Notes: a model not told the origin generated them from the sequence alone. Shown: positions 16,010 through 25,318, numbered from the stretch's first letter. The stretch: 64,000 nucleotides of DNA from Aliiruegeria lutimaris (GCF_900099935.1 NZ_FNEK01000010.1:1-64000), one strand, 5' to 3'. Program-made: numbers and translations.

Positions 16010-18410
16010 GTGTCTTCATCCTCGTTTCTGAAATTGTTCTTCGAAAGTCGGTGCACTCGGCCGCGCGTAGCAGGGCGCGAATACGCTGTGGCGTGAGCGG
16101 CAATTGCTCGACGCGAACCCCGATCGGAATCAGTGCGTCGTTTACGGCATTCGCGATCACACCGATCGATCCCATTATGCCACCCTCGGCCATACCCTTG
16201 ATGCCGACCGGAGTGCGCCGATTGGGGGTATGCATCGGCAGGATCTCGATCTGGGGAACCTCGCAGGCGGAGGCGATCAGATAGTCCGCGAATGTCGCGC
16301 TGATGTTCTGGCCGGCGGAATCGTAGACGACCTCTTCCATCAACGCACCGCTCAGCCCCATCGCGACAGCGCCTTGTTGCTGTCCCTTCACGACCACCGG
16401 GTTGAGCACCGTTCCGCAATCCTCCGCCACGATATAACGGGCAATCGACAGTCGGCCGGTAGCCGGGTCGATCTCGACCTCGCAGGCATGGGTTGCGTTG
16501 GAATAGGTCATGGGCGGCGGATCGTAGGTCAAGGACACATCGAGCCCCGGCGTAATCCCCTCCGGCAGGGCCGTCGGATCGAGATAGGCCCGCCGCGCTA
16601 CATCCGAGAGCGTCAGGCCACTGTGCTGCCATTCGGCATCCAGGTACTGTTCGATCCTCCCGTCATGAATACGAAGGCCCTGTGCGTCGTTCACGTTCAG
16701 CATGCCTGCGGCGATAGCCAGCGCCTTGTCTCGCGCTTTCTGAGCGCAAAGATAGAGCGTTCCGCCCCCCGCCGTCGCCCCGCGACCGCCACGGCTGCCC
16801 ATGCCATAAGGGGCGATATCGGTATGCCCCATGTGGACAATCACAGATTCCGTCGGCACGCCGAGCCCTTCGGCGACCGCCTGGGCGAGCGGCGTCTCAT
16901 ATCCCTGCCCGGACCCCATCAGCCCAACCGACGCATTGACAACGCCGCTCGGCTCGATCCGAACCCAAGCCGCCTCGTGGCCTGAGCCGGGAATGCCGGC
17001 CGCCTTGTAGAATTGCGATCCATAGGTGGTGGATTCAATCACCGTGCAGAATCCGAGCCCGAGGAGTCGCCCCGCCTGTCGTGCTTCCTCCTGCCGTTGG
17101 CGGAAGGCGGGCACGTCAATCGCCGCCGCTGCAGCCTCGAGAGTTTCCAGCGGCGTAACGTCTTCCAGAACCTCGCCGGTCGGCATGGCAAACGGCAGGT
17201 CCTCGGCGCGCAGCGCATTGACCCGCCGCACTTCCAGCGGCTCCAGCCCAAGGTCGCTGGCAACCGCGTCTATCGTGCCGTCCATCACCCAACTGGTGAT
17301 TGCCATCGGGGCCCGCATCGGCCCGTTGCCACATTTGTTGGTCAGCACGACTTTCACGTCGAAAGCGTAGTCGTTGATCCGATACGGCCCGGTCAGGATC
17401 ATGGCAATAACCCGCGCCATGTAGTTCGCCGGGTAAAAGCAATAGGCGCCGAAATCCTCGGTCAGTTCCAATTCCAACCCGAGGATCCGGCCATCGGCCC
17501 GCACGGAGGCCCGCGTCACGCAGTGGGTCTCCCGGGCGTGGCTCGCGGAGGTCAGGTTCTCCATCCGGTCCTCGCGCCACCGCACCGGGCGGGCGAGGTG
17601 GCGCGAAAGGGCCGCCACTGCCAGTTCCTCTCGGTAGAGTGCAATCTTTTGCCCGAAAGCGCCGCCGATATCCGGGCTGATCACCGTGACCTGCGTTTCC
17701 CGCATCCTAAGTCGTCCTGCGAGTTGCCCGCGCAGCGGGTGCGGCGCCTGGGTGCCGATATGCATGGTCAGGTGTTCGCGGCCCGCGTCCCAATCCGCCA
17801 GGCATCCGCGCGTCTCCATCGGCGAATGGGTATGGCGGTGGAGGTCGAAACGCGCCTCCACGATCCGTTCTGCCTCGGCACTGCGGGCGGCGATATCGCC
17901 GGCGCTGAAGAACTGGTGAGACACCAGATTTCCAGAAAGCGCTTCATCGACCTTGGGCGCGTCAGGGCGAAGCGCCGAATCCGTGTCGACAACGGAATCG
18001 ATTGGCTCATACTCTACCTCGACGCGTTCCGCCGCGTCTTCGGCAACATAGCGATCCTCGGCGAGCACCACCGCCACCGGGTCGCCGTGAAACCGTACTT
18101 TGTCGATGGGTAGCGTCGTCATCTCGACCGGATGCAGGCCCTCGATCGGCGGCGCGAGCCGGAGCGACGTCGTCCAGCACGCAAGGTCCTCGCCGACGAA
18201 GACGCCGGCAACCCCGGGCATTGCCCGAGCCGCGGCGCAGTCGACAGACAAGATCCGCGCATGTCCGTGCGGCGAGCGCACGAAACAGGCATGCAGCGCG
18301 CCCGGCATCGCGATGTCGTCGAGATACCGCCCCTTGCCGATGAGAAAGCGCCGGTCCTCGCGGCGCGGCAGAGGTTGACCGATATAGCGGAAATCATTTT
18401 TCGCGGTCAT
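15999..18410 (-). CDS. Molybdenum hydroxylase, catalytic large subunit, operon 2
   Basis: The molybdenum-binding subunit has 803 residues when started at 18410 (MTAKNDFRYIGQPLPRRED). That ATG overlaps the stop of the small-subunit gene (ATGA). Recognised motifs are GGAFGQK and the C-terminal catalytic region VGIKGMAEGGIMGSIG with the conserved Glu. The substrate loop reads CGNGPMRAPMAI, unlike AYxCSFR (CO dehydrogenase) or AYRGAGRPE (form II), so it is a CoxL-family hydroxylase of unknown substrate. It shares only distant similarity with the operon-1 large subunit, so the two operons are not a simple duplication. Confidence 0.9.
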   Translation of the reverse strand: MTAKNDFRYIGQPLPRREDRRFLIGKGRYLDDIAMPGALHACFVRSPHGHARILSVDCAAARAMPGVAGVFVGEDLACWTTSLRLAPPIEGLHPVEMTTLPIDKVRFHGDPVAVVLAEDRYVAEDAAERVEVEYEPIDSVVDTDSALRPDAPKVDEALSGNLVSHQFFSAGDIAARSAEAERIVEARFDLHRHTHSPMETRGCLADWDAGREHLTMHIGTQAPHPLRGQLAGRLRMRETQVTVISPDIGGAFGQKIALYREELAVAALSRHLARPVRWREDRMENLTSASHARETHCVTRASVRADGRILGLELELTEDFGAYCFYPANYMARVIAMILTGPYRINDYAFDVKVVLTNKCGNGPMRAPMAITSWVMDGTIDAVASDLGLEPLEVRRVNALRAEDLPFAMPTGEVLEDVTPLETLEAAAAAIDVPAFRQRQEEARQAGRLLGLGFCTVIESTTYGSQFYKAAGIPGSGHEAAWVRIEPSGVVNASVGLMGSGQGYETPLAQAVAEGLGVPTESVIVHMGHTDIAPYGMGSRGGRGATAGGGTLYLCAQKARDKALAIAAGMLNVNDAQGLRIHDGRIEQYLDAEWQHSGLTLSDVARRAYLDPTALPEGITPGLDVSLTYDPPPMTYSNATHACEVEIDPATGRLSIARYIVAEDCGTVLNPVVVKGQQQGAVAMGLSGALMEEVVYDSAGQNISATFADYLIASACEVPQIEILPMHTPNRRTPVGIKGMAEGGIMGSIGVIANAVNDALIPIGVRVEQLPLTPQRIRALLRAAECTDFRRTISETRMKTHDG

Positions 18411-18895
18411 GCGCTCGGCCCCTCCCGTATCACCCGCGCCGCTTTCAGGATCGCCGCAACGATGCTCTGGTAGCCGGTGCATCGGCAGATATTTCCCGAC
18501 AGCACTTCGCGCACTTCCGCTTCATCCGGGTCGGGGTTCTCACGCAGATAGGCTTCAAAGGTCATGACGATGCCAGCGGTACAGAACCCGCATTGCAGCC
18601 CATGTTCCTCGTGCAGGGCCTGCTGGAGCGGGCCAAATGCATCGCCGGTCGCGACCGACTCGATGGTGGTCACCTCATGACCCTCCATCTGCACCGCAAA
18701 TGTCAGGCAGGACCGCGCTGGTTCGCCGTCGATCAACACCGTGCAAGCACCGCAAATGCCGTGCTCGCATCCGACATGCGTGCCCGTCAGGTGCAGGTCC
18801 TCGCGCAAAACGTCCGACAGCAGCTTTCGTGGCGGCACGCGAATCTCGCGCGTCTCTCCGTTTACCACCAGCGAGATCTCGACAGGAGCGGTCAT
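18407..18895 (-). CDS. Molybdenum hydroxylase, 2Fe-2S small subunit, operon 2
   Basis: This 162-residue iron-sulfur subunit has both clusters: CEHGICGAC with a later Cys in PARSCL, and CGFCTAGI with ICRCTGYQ. It links the molybdenum subunit downstream to the FAD subunit upstream. Its start overlaps the FAD-subunit stop (ATGA at 18892-18895) and its stop overlaps the large-subunit start in the same way, so the three are coupled in the order M-S-L, as in cox operons. Confidence 0.94.
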   Translation of the reverse strand: MTAPVEISLVVNGETREIRVPPRKLLSDVLREDLHLTGTHVGCEHGICGACTVLIDGEPARSCLTFAVQMEGHEVTTIESVATGDAFGPLQQALHEEHGLQCGFCTAGIVMTFEAYLRENPDPDEAEVREVLSGNICRCTGYQSIVAAILKAARVIREGPSA

Positions 18896-19767
18896 ACCGG
18901 CACTTCCTTCCGCTCGAAAGCGCGGATCAGAGCGCGCATGGTCACGTCCTTCACCAGTTCACGACGGAACTCCGCCGGCACGCGGGTGTCATCCTCGGGC
19001 GAGACGGAGTTTGCGGCCAGTTCAGCGAAACTCTTGGCCATCTCCGCGTTTGAAGGAGAGCCCATGGCCGCGGTTTCCACTGCTGTAAGCCGCTGCGGCA
19101 CCGGCGCCACGCCGCCCATCCCTAGGCGGAGCGTCTCGATGGCACCAGACGCGTCGCGCGTCAGAGATACCGCCGCGCTGACCACTGCGAAATCCCCGTG
19201 CCGCAGGCTGAACATCTCGAAGGCCGTGGACGCCCGCGCCCCCATGCGCGGAAAGCGCACCGCGGTCACCAGTTCGCCCGGCTTTAGGTCAACCGTCATG
19301 ATCGAAAGAAAAAACTTGGAAGCCGCCACAACCCGCGTTCCGATGGTCGATTGCAGAACGATGTCGGCCCCCAGGGTCACGGCGACCAGCGGGAGCTGGG
19401 CGGCAGGGTCAGCATGTGAAAGGCTGCCGCCAAGCGTGCCGCGCCAGCGGATGGCATAGTGCCCGATCGTTGCAGCCGCCTCTGCTAGAAGCGGCAGGTC
19501 GCGCCGGGTCTCGACCGAAGTCGCCAGCCGTTGGTGTCGCGTCATAGCACCGATCTCCACGATGTCCGCCGAGGGGCGAACATAGTCGAGGTCAATGAGG
19601 TCATTCAGGTCGACGAGATGCTCGGGGCGTGTGATTCGCATGTTCATCATTGGCCCGAGGCTCTGGCCGCCGGCCAGCGGCTTGGCCGTGTCACCGAGCC
19701 GACCGAGGAGCGCGAGCGCTTCGGCAAGTTCGCGTGGCCGGTGATAGGAGAATGGGGCGGGTTTCAT
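18892..19767 (-). CDS. Molybdenum hydroxylase, FAD-binding medium subunit, operon 2
   Basis: This 291-residue flavin subunit of the second hydroxylase has the FAD motif PLAGGQSLGPMMNMR at about residues 30-44 and the second FAD loop GTLGGSLSHADPAAQLP. Both are closer to CoxM than the equivalents in operon 1. The gene begins only 11 bases after the stop codon of the ABC transporter ATPase, so transport and oxidation genes are in one transcription unit. It is of ordinary length and shows no damage. Confidence 0.93.
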   Translation of the reverse strand: MKPAPFSYHRPRELAEALALLGRLGDTAKPLAGGQSLGPMMNMRITRPEHLVDLNDLIDLDYVRPSADIVEIGAMTRHQRLATSVETRRDLPLLAEAAATIGHYAIRWRGTLGGSLSHADPAAQLPLVAVTLGADIVLQSTIGTRVVAASKFFLSIMTVDLKPGELVTAVRFPRMGARASTAFEMFSLRHGDFAVVSAAVSLTRDASGAIETLRLGMGGVAPVPQRLTAVETAAMGSPSNAEMAKSFAELAANSVSPEDDTRVPAEFRRELVKDVTMRALIRAFERKEVPV

Positions 19768-19778
19768 TGCGTGGCCAA

Positions 19779-20879
19779 CTACCAGATCAGGGAGGCGCCG
19801 CTGGCCTTGTCGAAGACATGAAGCCGGCTGAGATCGACCGAAAGCGCGACGTTCTCGCCAAGCGCGTGATCGAGATCCTTTCCGACGCGGAAGAAGAGCT
19901 CTTCTCCGCAGAAGTCAAAGCCGAGGAACTGATCCGAGCCCACCGGCAGAACCGAGTTTACTTTTCCCCTAATCAAGGAGTCCTCACCGCTGCTCCGGGT
20001 TTCATCTACGTCTTCGGCCCGGATCCCCAGACGAATTTCGCGGCCATTGCTGCTCGCCAGTTTCCGGGCGGTTTCCCCCGCGAATTTCAGCTTTAGATCC
20101 CCTCGGACAAAACTTACCGTCTCCCCGTCCGAGACCTCAACCGCGCCGTCGATATAGTTGATCGGCGGGTTGCCCAGGAACGAGGCCACGAAAGTGTTCT
20201 GCGGGCGTTCGTAGATGTCGTCCGGTGTTCCGATCTGCTGCACCACCCCGTCCTTCATGACCACGATGCGGTCCGCCAGAGTCAGCGCCTCGGCCTGATC
20301 ATGGGTCACGTAGACGAAGGTCGTCTGCATGGCGTGGTGCAGGTCTTTGATCTCGGCGCGCATGGAAATCCTGAGCGCAGCGTCGAGATTCGACAGTGGC
20401 TCATCCATCAGGAAAACAGCCGGGTTGCGGACCATCGCCCGGCCGAGCGCCACGCGCTGCCGCTGGCCGCCAGACAATTGTGATGGCCGACGGTCCAACA
20501 GGTGCGATATCTCCAACTTATCCGCCGCGTCCTGCACCCGGCGGGCCGTTTCCTCGCGCGGCACTTTCCGCATCTGCAACCCGAAGGCGATATTGTCGAA
20601 GACCGTCTTGTGCGGATAGAGCGCATAGCTCTGGAACACCATGGCGACATCCCGCCGGTGTGGCGGCATGTAATTGACCATCTGGTCGTCGAAGAGGAGG
20701 CGACCGTCGCTGACCTCCTCTAGCCCCGCAATCATGTTGAGCGTCGTCGACTTGCCGCAACCCGAGGGACCGAGGAGAACGAGAAACTCCTTGTCACGAA
20801 TGTCGAGGTTGAGATCCTTCACGGCATGAAAGCCGTTGGAGTATTTCTTACCGACACTCTCAAAGCGAATGCCCGCCAT
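19779..20879 (-). CDS. ABC importer ATP-binding protein (MalK/UgpC type)
   Basis: The 366-residue ATPase energises the importer encoded upstream. Walker A is GPSGCGKST, the signature is LSGGQRQRVALGRA, Walker B is VFLMDEPLSNLD and the H-loop is VTHDQ. A C-terminal TOBE-type regulatory domain follows, as in the MalK/UgpC subfamily that serves sugars, polyols and glycerol phosphate. GAAAGGAAAG precedes the ATG. Family membership gives the transporter class, not the substrate. The operon context (molybdenum hydroxylase, amidohydrolase) hints that the cargo may be a ring compound or N-substituted compound rather than a simple sugar. Confidence 0.95.
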   Translation of the reverse strand: MAGIRFESVGKKYSNGFHAVKDLNLDIRDKEFLVLLGPSGCGKSTTLNMIAGLEEVSDGRLLFDDQMVNYMPPHRRDVAMVFQSYALYPHKTVFDNIAFGLQMRKVPREETARRVQDAADKLEISHLLDRRPSQLSGGQRQRVALGRAMVRNPAVFLMDEPLSNLDAALRISMRAEIKDLHHAMQTTFVYVTHDQAEALTLADRIVVMKDGVVQQIGTPDDIYERPQNTFVASFLGNPPINYIDGAVEVSDGETVSFVRGDLKLKFAGETARKLASSNGREIRLGIRAEDVDETRSSGEDSLIRGKVNSVLPVGSDQFLGFDFCGEELFFRVGKDLDHALGENVALSVDLSRLHVFDKASGASLIW

Positions 20880-20893
20880 GAGGTCTTTCCTTT

Positions 20894-21862
20894 CTAGCCT
20901 TTCACGGCACCGGCAGTGAGGCCGGAGACGATGTATCTCTCGAAGATGATCGCAACGATCACGGGTGGAATAATAGCAAGCACCCCAGCCGCGTTGATGA
21001 ACGAAAAGCTGATCGTGAAGTCGGACGTGAAGGCCGCGAGCAGGATCGGCAGCGTCTGCGACGCCTCGGTCTGTGTGAACATCAGCGCAAGCAGGAATTC
21101 GTTCCAGCTTGTCAGGAAGGTGAAGAGCACGACCGCCACCAGAGATGGCAACGACAAGGGCAGAAACACCCGTATCAACGCCTGGAAACGAGAGCAGCCG
21201 TCAACCCGCGCCGCCTTGTCCAGCTCGTCCGGAAGGCCCTCAAAATACTGAAGCAGGATGAAGACCGAGAAGGGAACCGTGACTGCCAGATAAGTTAGAA
21301 CCAACGAACCGATCGTGTCCAACATGCCGAGTTTTCGGATGACCAGAAAGAACGGGACGACCAGCGCGATATCCGGGATCACTCTGGTAATCAGGATGAA
21401 ATAGACTGTCGCGTTACGGCCCCAGGTTCGGATCTTCGCCAAGGAATAGGCCGCAGGCACAGCCACCAGCAGGTTCAGGATGACGACCAGCGTCGCGACC
21501 GTGAGGCTGTTTGCCATCGCTGGCAGTAGGCTGCTCGCGGTGGAGGGAATGAAGCCGCCGGCCGCCGGGTCCTGCCCGCTACGCGTCTCGTATGTGACTG
21601 TCTCTTCTTCCGTTGCACTAAAGATCGCCTTGAAGTTCCGAAGCGTCGGCTCCTCGGGGATCCAGTGCGGCGGGACCGATACGATTTCCGCCTCGGTCTG
21701 AACGGACGAGGACACCAGCCAGGTCACAGGAGCGATGACGTAGACGGCCAGTAGAATTGAGCCGCCGAATATTATCAGCCGCTGGGCTATCCGAGCGAGA
21801 CGTTGGCGCCGCCGGTAGTCGACGACCTGCGTGCTGGAGCTTGGCACATCGCTCATGGTCAA
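20894..21862 (-). CDS. ABC importer permease (MalG type)
   Basis: This 322-residue inner-membrane permease has six predicted hydrophobic segments and the EAA loop (DELDKAARVDGCSRFQALIRV) that docks on the ATPase. It pairs with the MalF-type permease encoded just upstream; its start overlaps that gene's stop by four bases. The N-terminus is cytoplasmic, basic and longer than in MalG, before the first membrane segment at about residue 32. Nothing is unusual. Confidence 0.94.
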   Translation of the reverse strand: MTMSDVPSSSTQVVDYRRRQRLARIAQRLIIFGGSILLAVYVIAPVTWLVSSSVQTEAEIVSVPPHWIPEEPTLRNFKAIFSATEEETVTYETRSGQDPAAGGFIPSTASSLLPAMANSLTVATLVVILNLLVAVPAAYSLAKIRTWGRNATVYFILITRVIPDIALVVPFFLVIRKLGMLDTIGSLVLTYLAVTVPFSVFILLQYFEGLPDELDKAARVDGCSRFQALIRVFLPLSLPSLVAVVLFTFLTSWNEFLLALMFTQTEASQTLPILLAAFTSDFTISFSFINAAGVLAIIPPVIVAIIFERYIVSGLTAGAVKG

Positions 21863-22779
21863 ACCTTTCGGCCAAGAGATCGGATGAAGGTGTAGGACAG
21901 CGCGAAAGTCACCAATGCCAGCACGTAGGACATTGCCGCACCGCTGCCGAAGGAGAGGTTACGGAATGTCTCAACATAGATGTGCCAGGAAAGCACGTGG
22001 CTGGCATTGCCCGGGCCACCTTCGGTGAGGATGAAGAAAAGGTCGAAATGCCGGATTGCCATCATCGTCTCGTAGATCAGCACCAGCATGAAGCCGGGTT
22101 TCATCGCCGGCAGCGTGACATGGATGAAGCGTTGCCAGACGCCGGCGCCGTCCACACGGGCGGCCTGATAAAGGTCAGAAGGGATCGCTTTCAGCGACAC
22201 CAGAAGCAGGATCGTCGCGAGCGGGACCTCCTTCCAGACGAAGGCATTGGCGATCAGGAAGATCGTCTTGTCCTGATCCCCTAGCCAGACCATGTATTTA
22301 TCAATGAAATCAAGTTGATAAAGGATACCATTCAGAGCGCCGTAACCTGAATCGTAGATCCATTTCCACATCAACGCGTTGGCGACATAGGGAATCGCCC
22401 AAGGGACCAGGAGGATCGTCGACAGAACGCGGCGTCCGCGGAAGTTCTGGTTTAGCAGCAGCGAGACGAGTAGCGAGATGGCAAGGATCGCAGCGACGGA
22501 AACCACCGAAAAGGTCACCGTCCGCGCCACCGAGACCCAGAAGAGATCGTTAGTGAACAGATCGAGATAATTGTCCAGCCCGACAAAAGGCGTCCGGTTT
22601 GGCCGTGTGAGCTTGATGCGGAAGAAACTCAGATAGAACGAATAGAGGATCGGAAACACCGCGACCCCCATAAGCACCGCCAGAACCGGCGCGAGAAAGA
22701 TTGCCGCGCTGCGCTCCTCGTACCCGAAGAGGCGCCTCATGGAACCCCTGACCGGTTGATGATAGTTTACGTCCGCCAC
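21859..22779 (-). CDS. ABC importer permease (MalF type)
   Basis: This 306-residue inner-membrane permease has six hydrophobic segments. The EAA motif is SDLYQAARVDGAGVWQRF. Together with the MalG-type protein it forms the translocation channel for the solute delivered by the binding protein upstream. It is separated from the binding-protein gene by 78 bases, a gap that might hold a stem-loop, although I see no strong one. Confidence 0.94.
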   Translation of the reverse strand: MADVNYHQPVRGSMRRLFGYEERSAAIFLAPVLAVLMGVAVFPILYSFYLSFFRIKLTRPNRTPFVGLDNYLDLFTNDLFWVSVARTVTFSVVSVAAILAISLLVSLLLNQNFRGRRVLSTILLVPWAIPYVANALMWKWIYDSGYGALNGILYQLDFIDKYMVWLGDQDKTIFLIANAFVWKEVPLATILLLVSLKAIPSDLYQAARVDGAGVWQRFIHVTLPAMKPGFMLVLIYETMMAIRHFDLFFILTEGGPGNASHVLSWHIYVETFRNLSFGSGAAMSYVLALVTFALSYTFIRSLGRKV

Positions 22780-22857
22780 ACGCGCGCCCGCCCTTCAAAC
22801 TTGCACGGAAAAGTATCCGGCGCGAGCGACTCTCGAGCCGGACACGGCTTTCAGATT

Positions 22858-24189
22858 TCAGTAGTCCTGCTTCAACTCGTCCCAGAACTCTGCCGATTTC
22901 ATCACCGCCGTGGCGGCATCGGTGTTGCCCAGAATGGCGGATTGCCAAGCGGACCCGTTCGTCTCGTTCCACTCCCCGAACCACGGCGTCACGACATCCT
23001 TCTTCATCGCCAAGGCTTGCTGAGCCTGGATCATGTCAACATTGCCATAGGCATCGTAGGCAGCGCGGATCTCGGGATCGTCGAAGAGCGGCTTCACCCC
23101 GAAACCCGCCCCGATATCGAGGAAGAGGAACTTTTGGAAGGTGTATGCGCCATTGGCCTTTCCACCGAACCACTCGATCAGCTTGGCGGTGCTCTCCGCC
23201 CGCGCCTTGTCCTGCGCCGCTTGTGAGGCCATACCGTGGAATCGCATCCAGCCGACCGTATTGTGGTCACCGTTCGGCCCCTTGGGCATCATCGCCTGCT
23301 TCACGTTGCCAGCGATTTGGGACTGCTCGGGATCGTTCAGCATCCGGAGCCGGTATTTCGCCACCATCGCGAAGGCATGGTTTCCGGACGCAAAGGCTTT
23401 CAAGCCGGAGAGTTCCCCGGTCTCGACGCAGGCTGGCGACACGATGCCATGGGTGTTGACGGCATCGACGACCCATTGCAGCGCCTCGACGGCCCCCTTG
23501 TCCTTCTCCTGCATGACCGCCATGCCGTCGTCATCGACGAAGCGGCCGCCGTGCGAGAACACCAGCGCCGACATAAATTCGATCAGCCAGCTCTCCTGGG
23601 CCATTGCGAGCATCATCGGATAGTCGGAGATGCCCTTCTCCTTCATCACCAGAGATTGCTCGACCACTTCCTCCCAGGTTGCAGGCGGCGCGTCGAAACC
23701 CGCCTCCTTTATCTTCGACTCGTCGTAGAGAAAGGCCATGAAGTCGGTGTAGTAGGTCAGGCCGTATTGACGGCCGTTATAGGTCATCGAGTTGGTGCAA
23801 AAATCCTCCGCCTCGGCATTGTACGCCATCAGGAAGTCAAACTCATCCACGGGCGAGATCCAGCCCGCCTCGGCCCATTCCGGCAACCACGCATCCGAGA
23901 CCCACATCATGTCGAGCGGCGCGCCGCCGACGAACTTGGTCACCATGCTCTCACGGTACTGGGCCCACGGCGCATTGCCATAGTTGACCGGAATCCCGGT
24001 GGCCTCGGTAAAGGCGTTAACATGGCTCTGCACCGTATCGACGGCCGCCGACCATGTCTGCATGTTGATCGTCGGCCCGCCCTGGGCGAAGCCGATCCGC
24101 GCAGGCGCCGCAAGTGCGACGGCACCCGCGGCGGCGGAGGTCCGCAGGAAGTCCCGCCGACCAAAGTTCGATTTCAGAAGTCCTGACAT
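22858..24189 (-). CDS. ABC importer periplasmic solute-binding protein (family 1, Tat-exported)
   Basis: This extracellular solute-binding protein captures the substrate for the importer. The 443-residue product starts at 24189 (MSGLLKSNFGRRDFLRTSA): a twin-arginine signal, then an Ala-rich hydrophobic stretch ending in a likely AxA-type cleavage site before QGGPTINMQ. The mature part has the SBP_bac_1 architecture. An upstream in-frame ATG at 24222 would put 11 extra residues before the Tat signal, so 24189 is preferred. It is the first gene of the ten-gene operon. A palindrome shared with the tetR region lies about 120 bases upstream. Confidence 0.92.
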   Translation of the reverse strand: MSGLLKSNFGRRDFLRTSAAAGAVALAAPARIGFAQGGPTINMQTWSAAVDTVQSHVNAFTEATGIPVNYGNAPWAQYRESMVTKFVGGAPLDMMWVSDAWLPEWAEAGWISPVDEFDFLMAYNAEAEDFCTNSMTYNGRQYGLTYYTDFMAFLYDESKIKEAGFDAPPATWEEVVEQSLVMKEKGISDYPMMLAMAQESWLIEFMSALVFSHGGRFVDDDGMAVMQEKDKGAVEALQWVVDAVNTHGIVSPACVETGELSGLKAFASGNHAFAMVAKYRLRMLNDPEQSQIAGNVKQAMMPKGPNGDHNTVGWMRFHGMASQAAQDKARAESTAKLIEWFGGKANGAYTFQKFLFLDIGAGFGVKPLFDDPEIRAAYDAYGNVDMIQAQQALAMKKDVVTPWFGEWNETNGSAWQSAILGNTDAATAVMKSAEFWDELKQDY

Positions 24190-24306
24190 CTCTTGATCCC
24201 CGTTGTCCTTATCGGCCGCCACAGCTCGGAAGCCTCGCCGCGAATGACCACCTTTGCCGTCGGAGCACCCGACAGCATGAGTCTAACGCTAGCGATTCGT
24301 TCAATT

Positions 24307-24326
24307 GTCGTCAATTGACGACTTAT
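24307..24326. promoter_or_regulatory. Probable TetR-family operator upstream of the importer/hydroxylase operon
   Basis: GTCGTCAATTGACGAC is a perfect 16-base palindrome (24307-24322), followed by TTAT. The same arrangement, GTCGTCA-N3-GACGACTTAT, recurs at 25219-25238 beside the tetR gene. Seventeen of twenty positions agree and the three that differ are the central spacer. The site lies about 118 bases before the binding-protein start, in the only substantial gap of that side. Confidence 0.65.
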
Positions 24327-24429
24327 AGCACAACTAGAAGTGCCATAAATCGACGCAGAATCGATCAAGCCGGACTACAGCCCGGCTCAATTCGATAGCA
24401 GGTTATGAATATTGCGGTGCAGGCGTCGA

Positions 24430-25122
24430 CTAGTCGGCTGCAGCTTGCGCCTCGACCATGGGCACAAATCCACCTAGGAACATCCGGACATGCATCTCCA
24501 CGATCCGGTCATCATCCACGACGGTCCGCGCCTTGTAGATGTGTTTGCGAATGGCGTAGTGTGAGATGGCTCCATGCAGGGTCCAGCCCATTTCGAGCAC
24601 GAGTGCGCGATCCTCGGGCAAAGTCACATCAAACTCGTGCGCCGCCTCGCGCATTAGGACCTCCAGCAGCTGCGTGATGATGCTGGCAATATAGTCTGGC
24701 GCCATGCTTCCGTCGGTCAGCGAGGCAAACAAAAACAGCCTCAGCCATTTCCGGGTCAACGTTTTTTGTAAATATTCCTGATAGAAAGAGAAAAATCTCT
24801 CTTCCACAGGCACGGACCGATCCTGCAATTCGACAAACCAGCTCGCCTTGAAAACCCCAAGGATCTCTTCCCGATAGACCTCCGCCACGAGCTCTTCCTT
24901 GGTCGGGAAGAAACGATACAACAGCCGCTGGGACACTCCACAGGCCTCTGCAAGCCGGCGCGTTTGACCCGAGAGGCCATTCTCGGAGAAGAACTGAGCG
25001 GCCGTGTCCAGGATCTGCGCTCGCCGTTCGGCATGTGGAAGCCGCGATTGCGACGCCCCGGACGCCCCCCTGCCCTCATCCGACGCCGTTCGCGTCCTTT
25101 TGCGCATCGTGTTCGCCTTCAT
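24430..25122 (-). CDS. TetR/AcrR-family transcriptional regulator
   Basis: This is a one-component regulator, about 230 residues from the chosen start at 25122. An ATG at 25107 is equally possible; the frame also stays open far upstream. After an Arg-rich N-terminus comes the TetR helix-turn-helix (RAQILDTAAQFFSENG, then LAEACGVSQRLLYRFFPTKEEL) and a helical ligand-binding domain. It lies between two matching palindromes, one before the importer/hydroxylase operon and one in its own divergent promoter region with the NIPSNAP gene. It is the obvious candidate for a ligand-released repressor of the pathway. Confidence 0.9.
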   Translation of the reverse strand: MKANTMRKRTRTASDEGRGASGASQSRLPHAERRAQILDTAAQFFSENGLSGQTRRLAEACGVSQRLLYRFFPTKEELVAEVYREEILGVFKASWFVELQDRSVPVEERFFSFYQEYLQKTLTRKWLRLFLFASLTDGSMAPDYIASIITQLLEVLMREAAHEFDVTLPEDRALVLEMGWTLHGAISHYAIRKHIYKARTVVDDDRIVEMHVRMFLGGFVPMVEAQAAAD

Positions 25123-25218
25123 TCTCACCCGGTGACCCCTCAACATGCCTCGCACCGGCTTATAGCACCCGCCTCGGACAGCCAAGTCCCACACGGTGGC
25201 CGGCTGAAGCAGATGCAT

Positions 25219-25238
25219 GTCGTCAGACGACGACTTAT
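25219..25238. promoter_or_regulatory. Probable TetR-family operator in the tetR-NIPSNAP intergenic region
   Basis: GTCGTCAGACGACGACTTAT contains the palindrome GTCGTC-A-GACGAC and matches the 24307 site in every position except the three-base centre. It lies about 100 bases before tetR and 80 bases before the NIPSNAP gene, so a bound regulator could control both. Confidence 0.65.
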
Positions 25239-25318
25239 TTATTGCACGCACATGACAAGCCCGTCTATCCTCTGTTGGATGGCGCAAAAACCGAACCACC
25301 CGAACGAGGCCAAATGAC

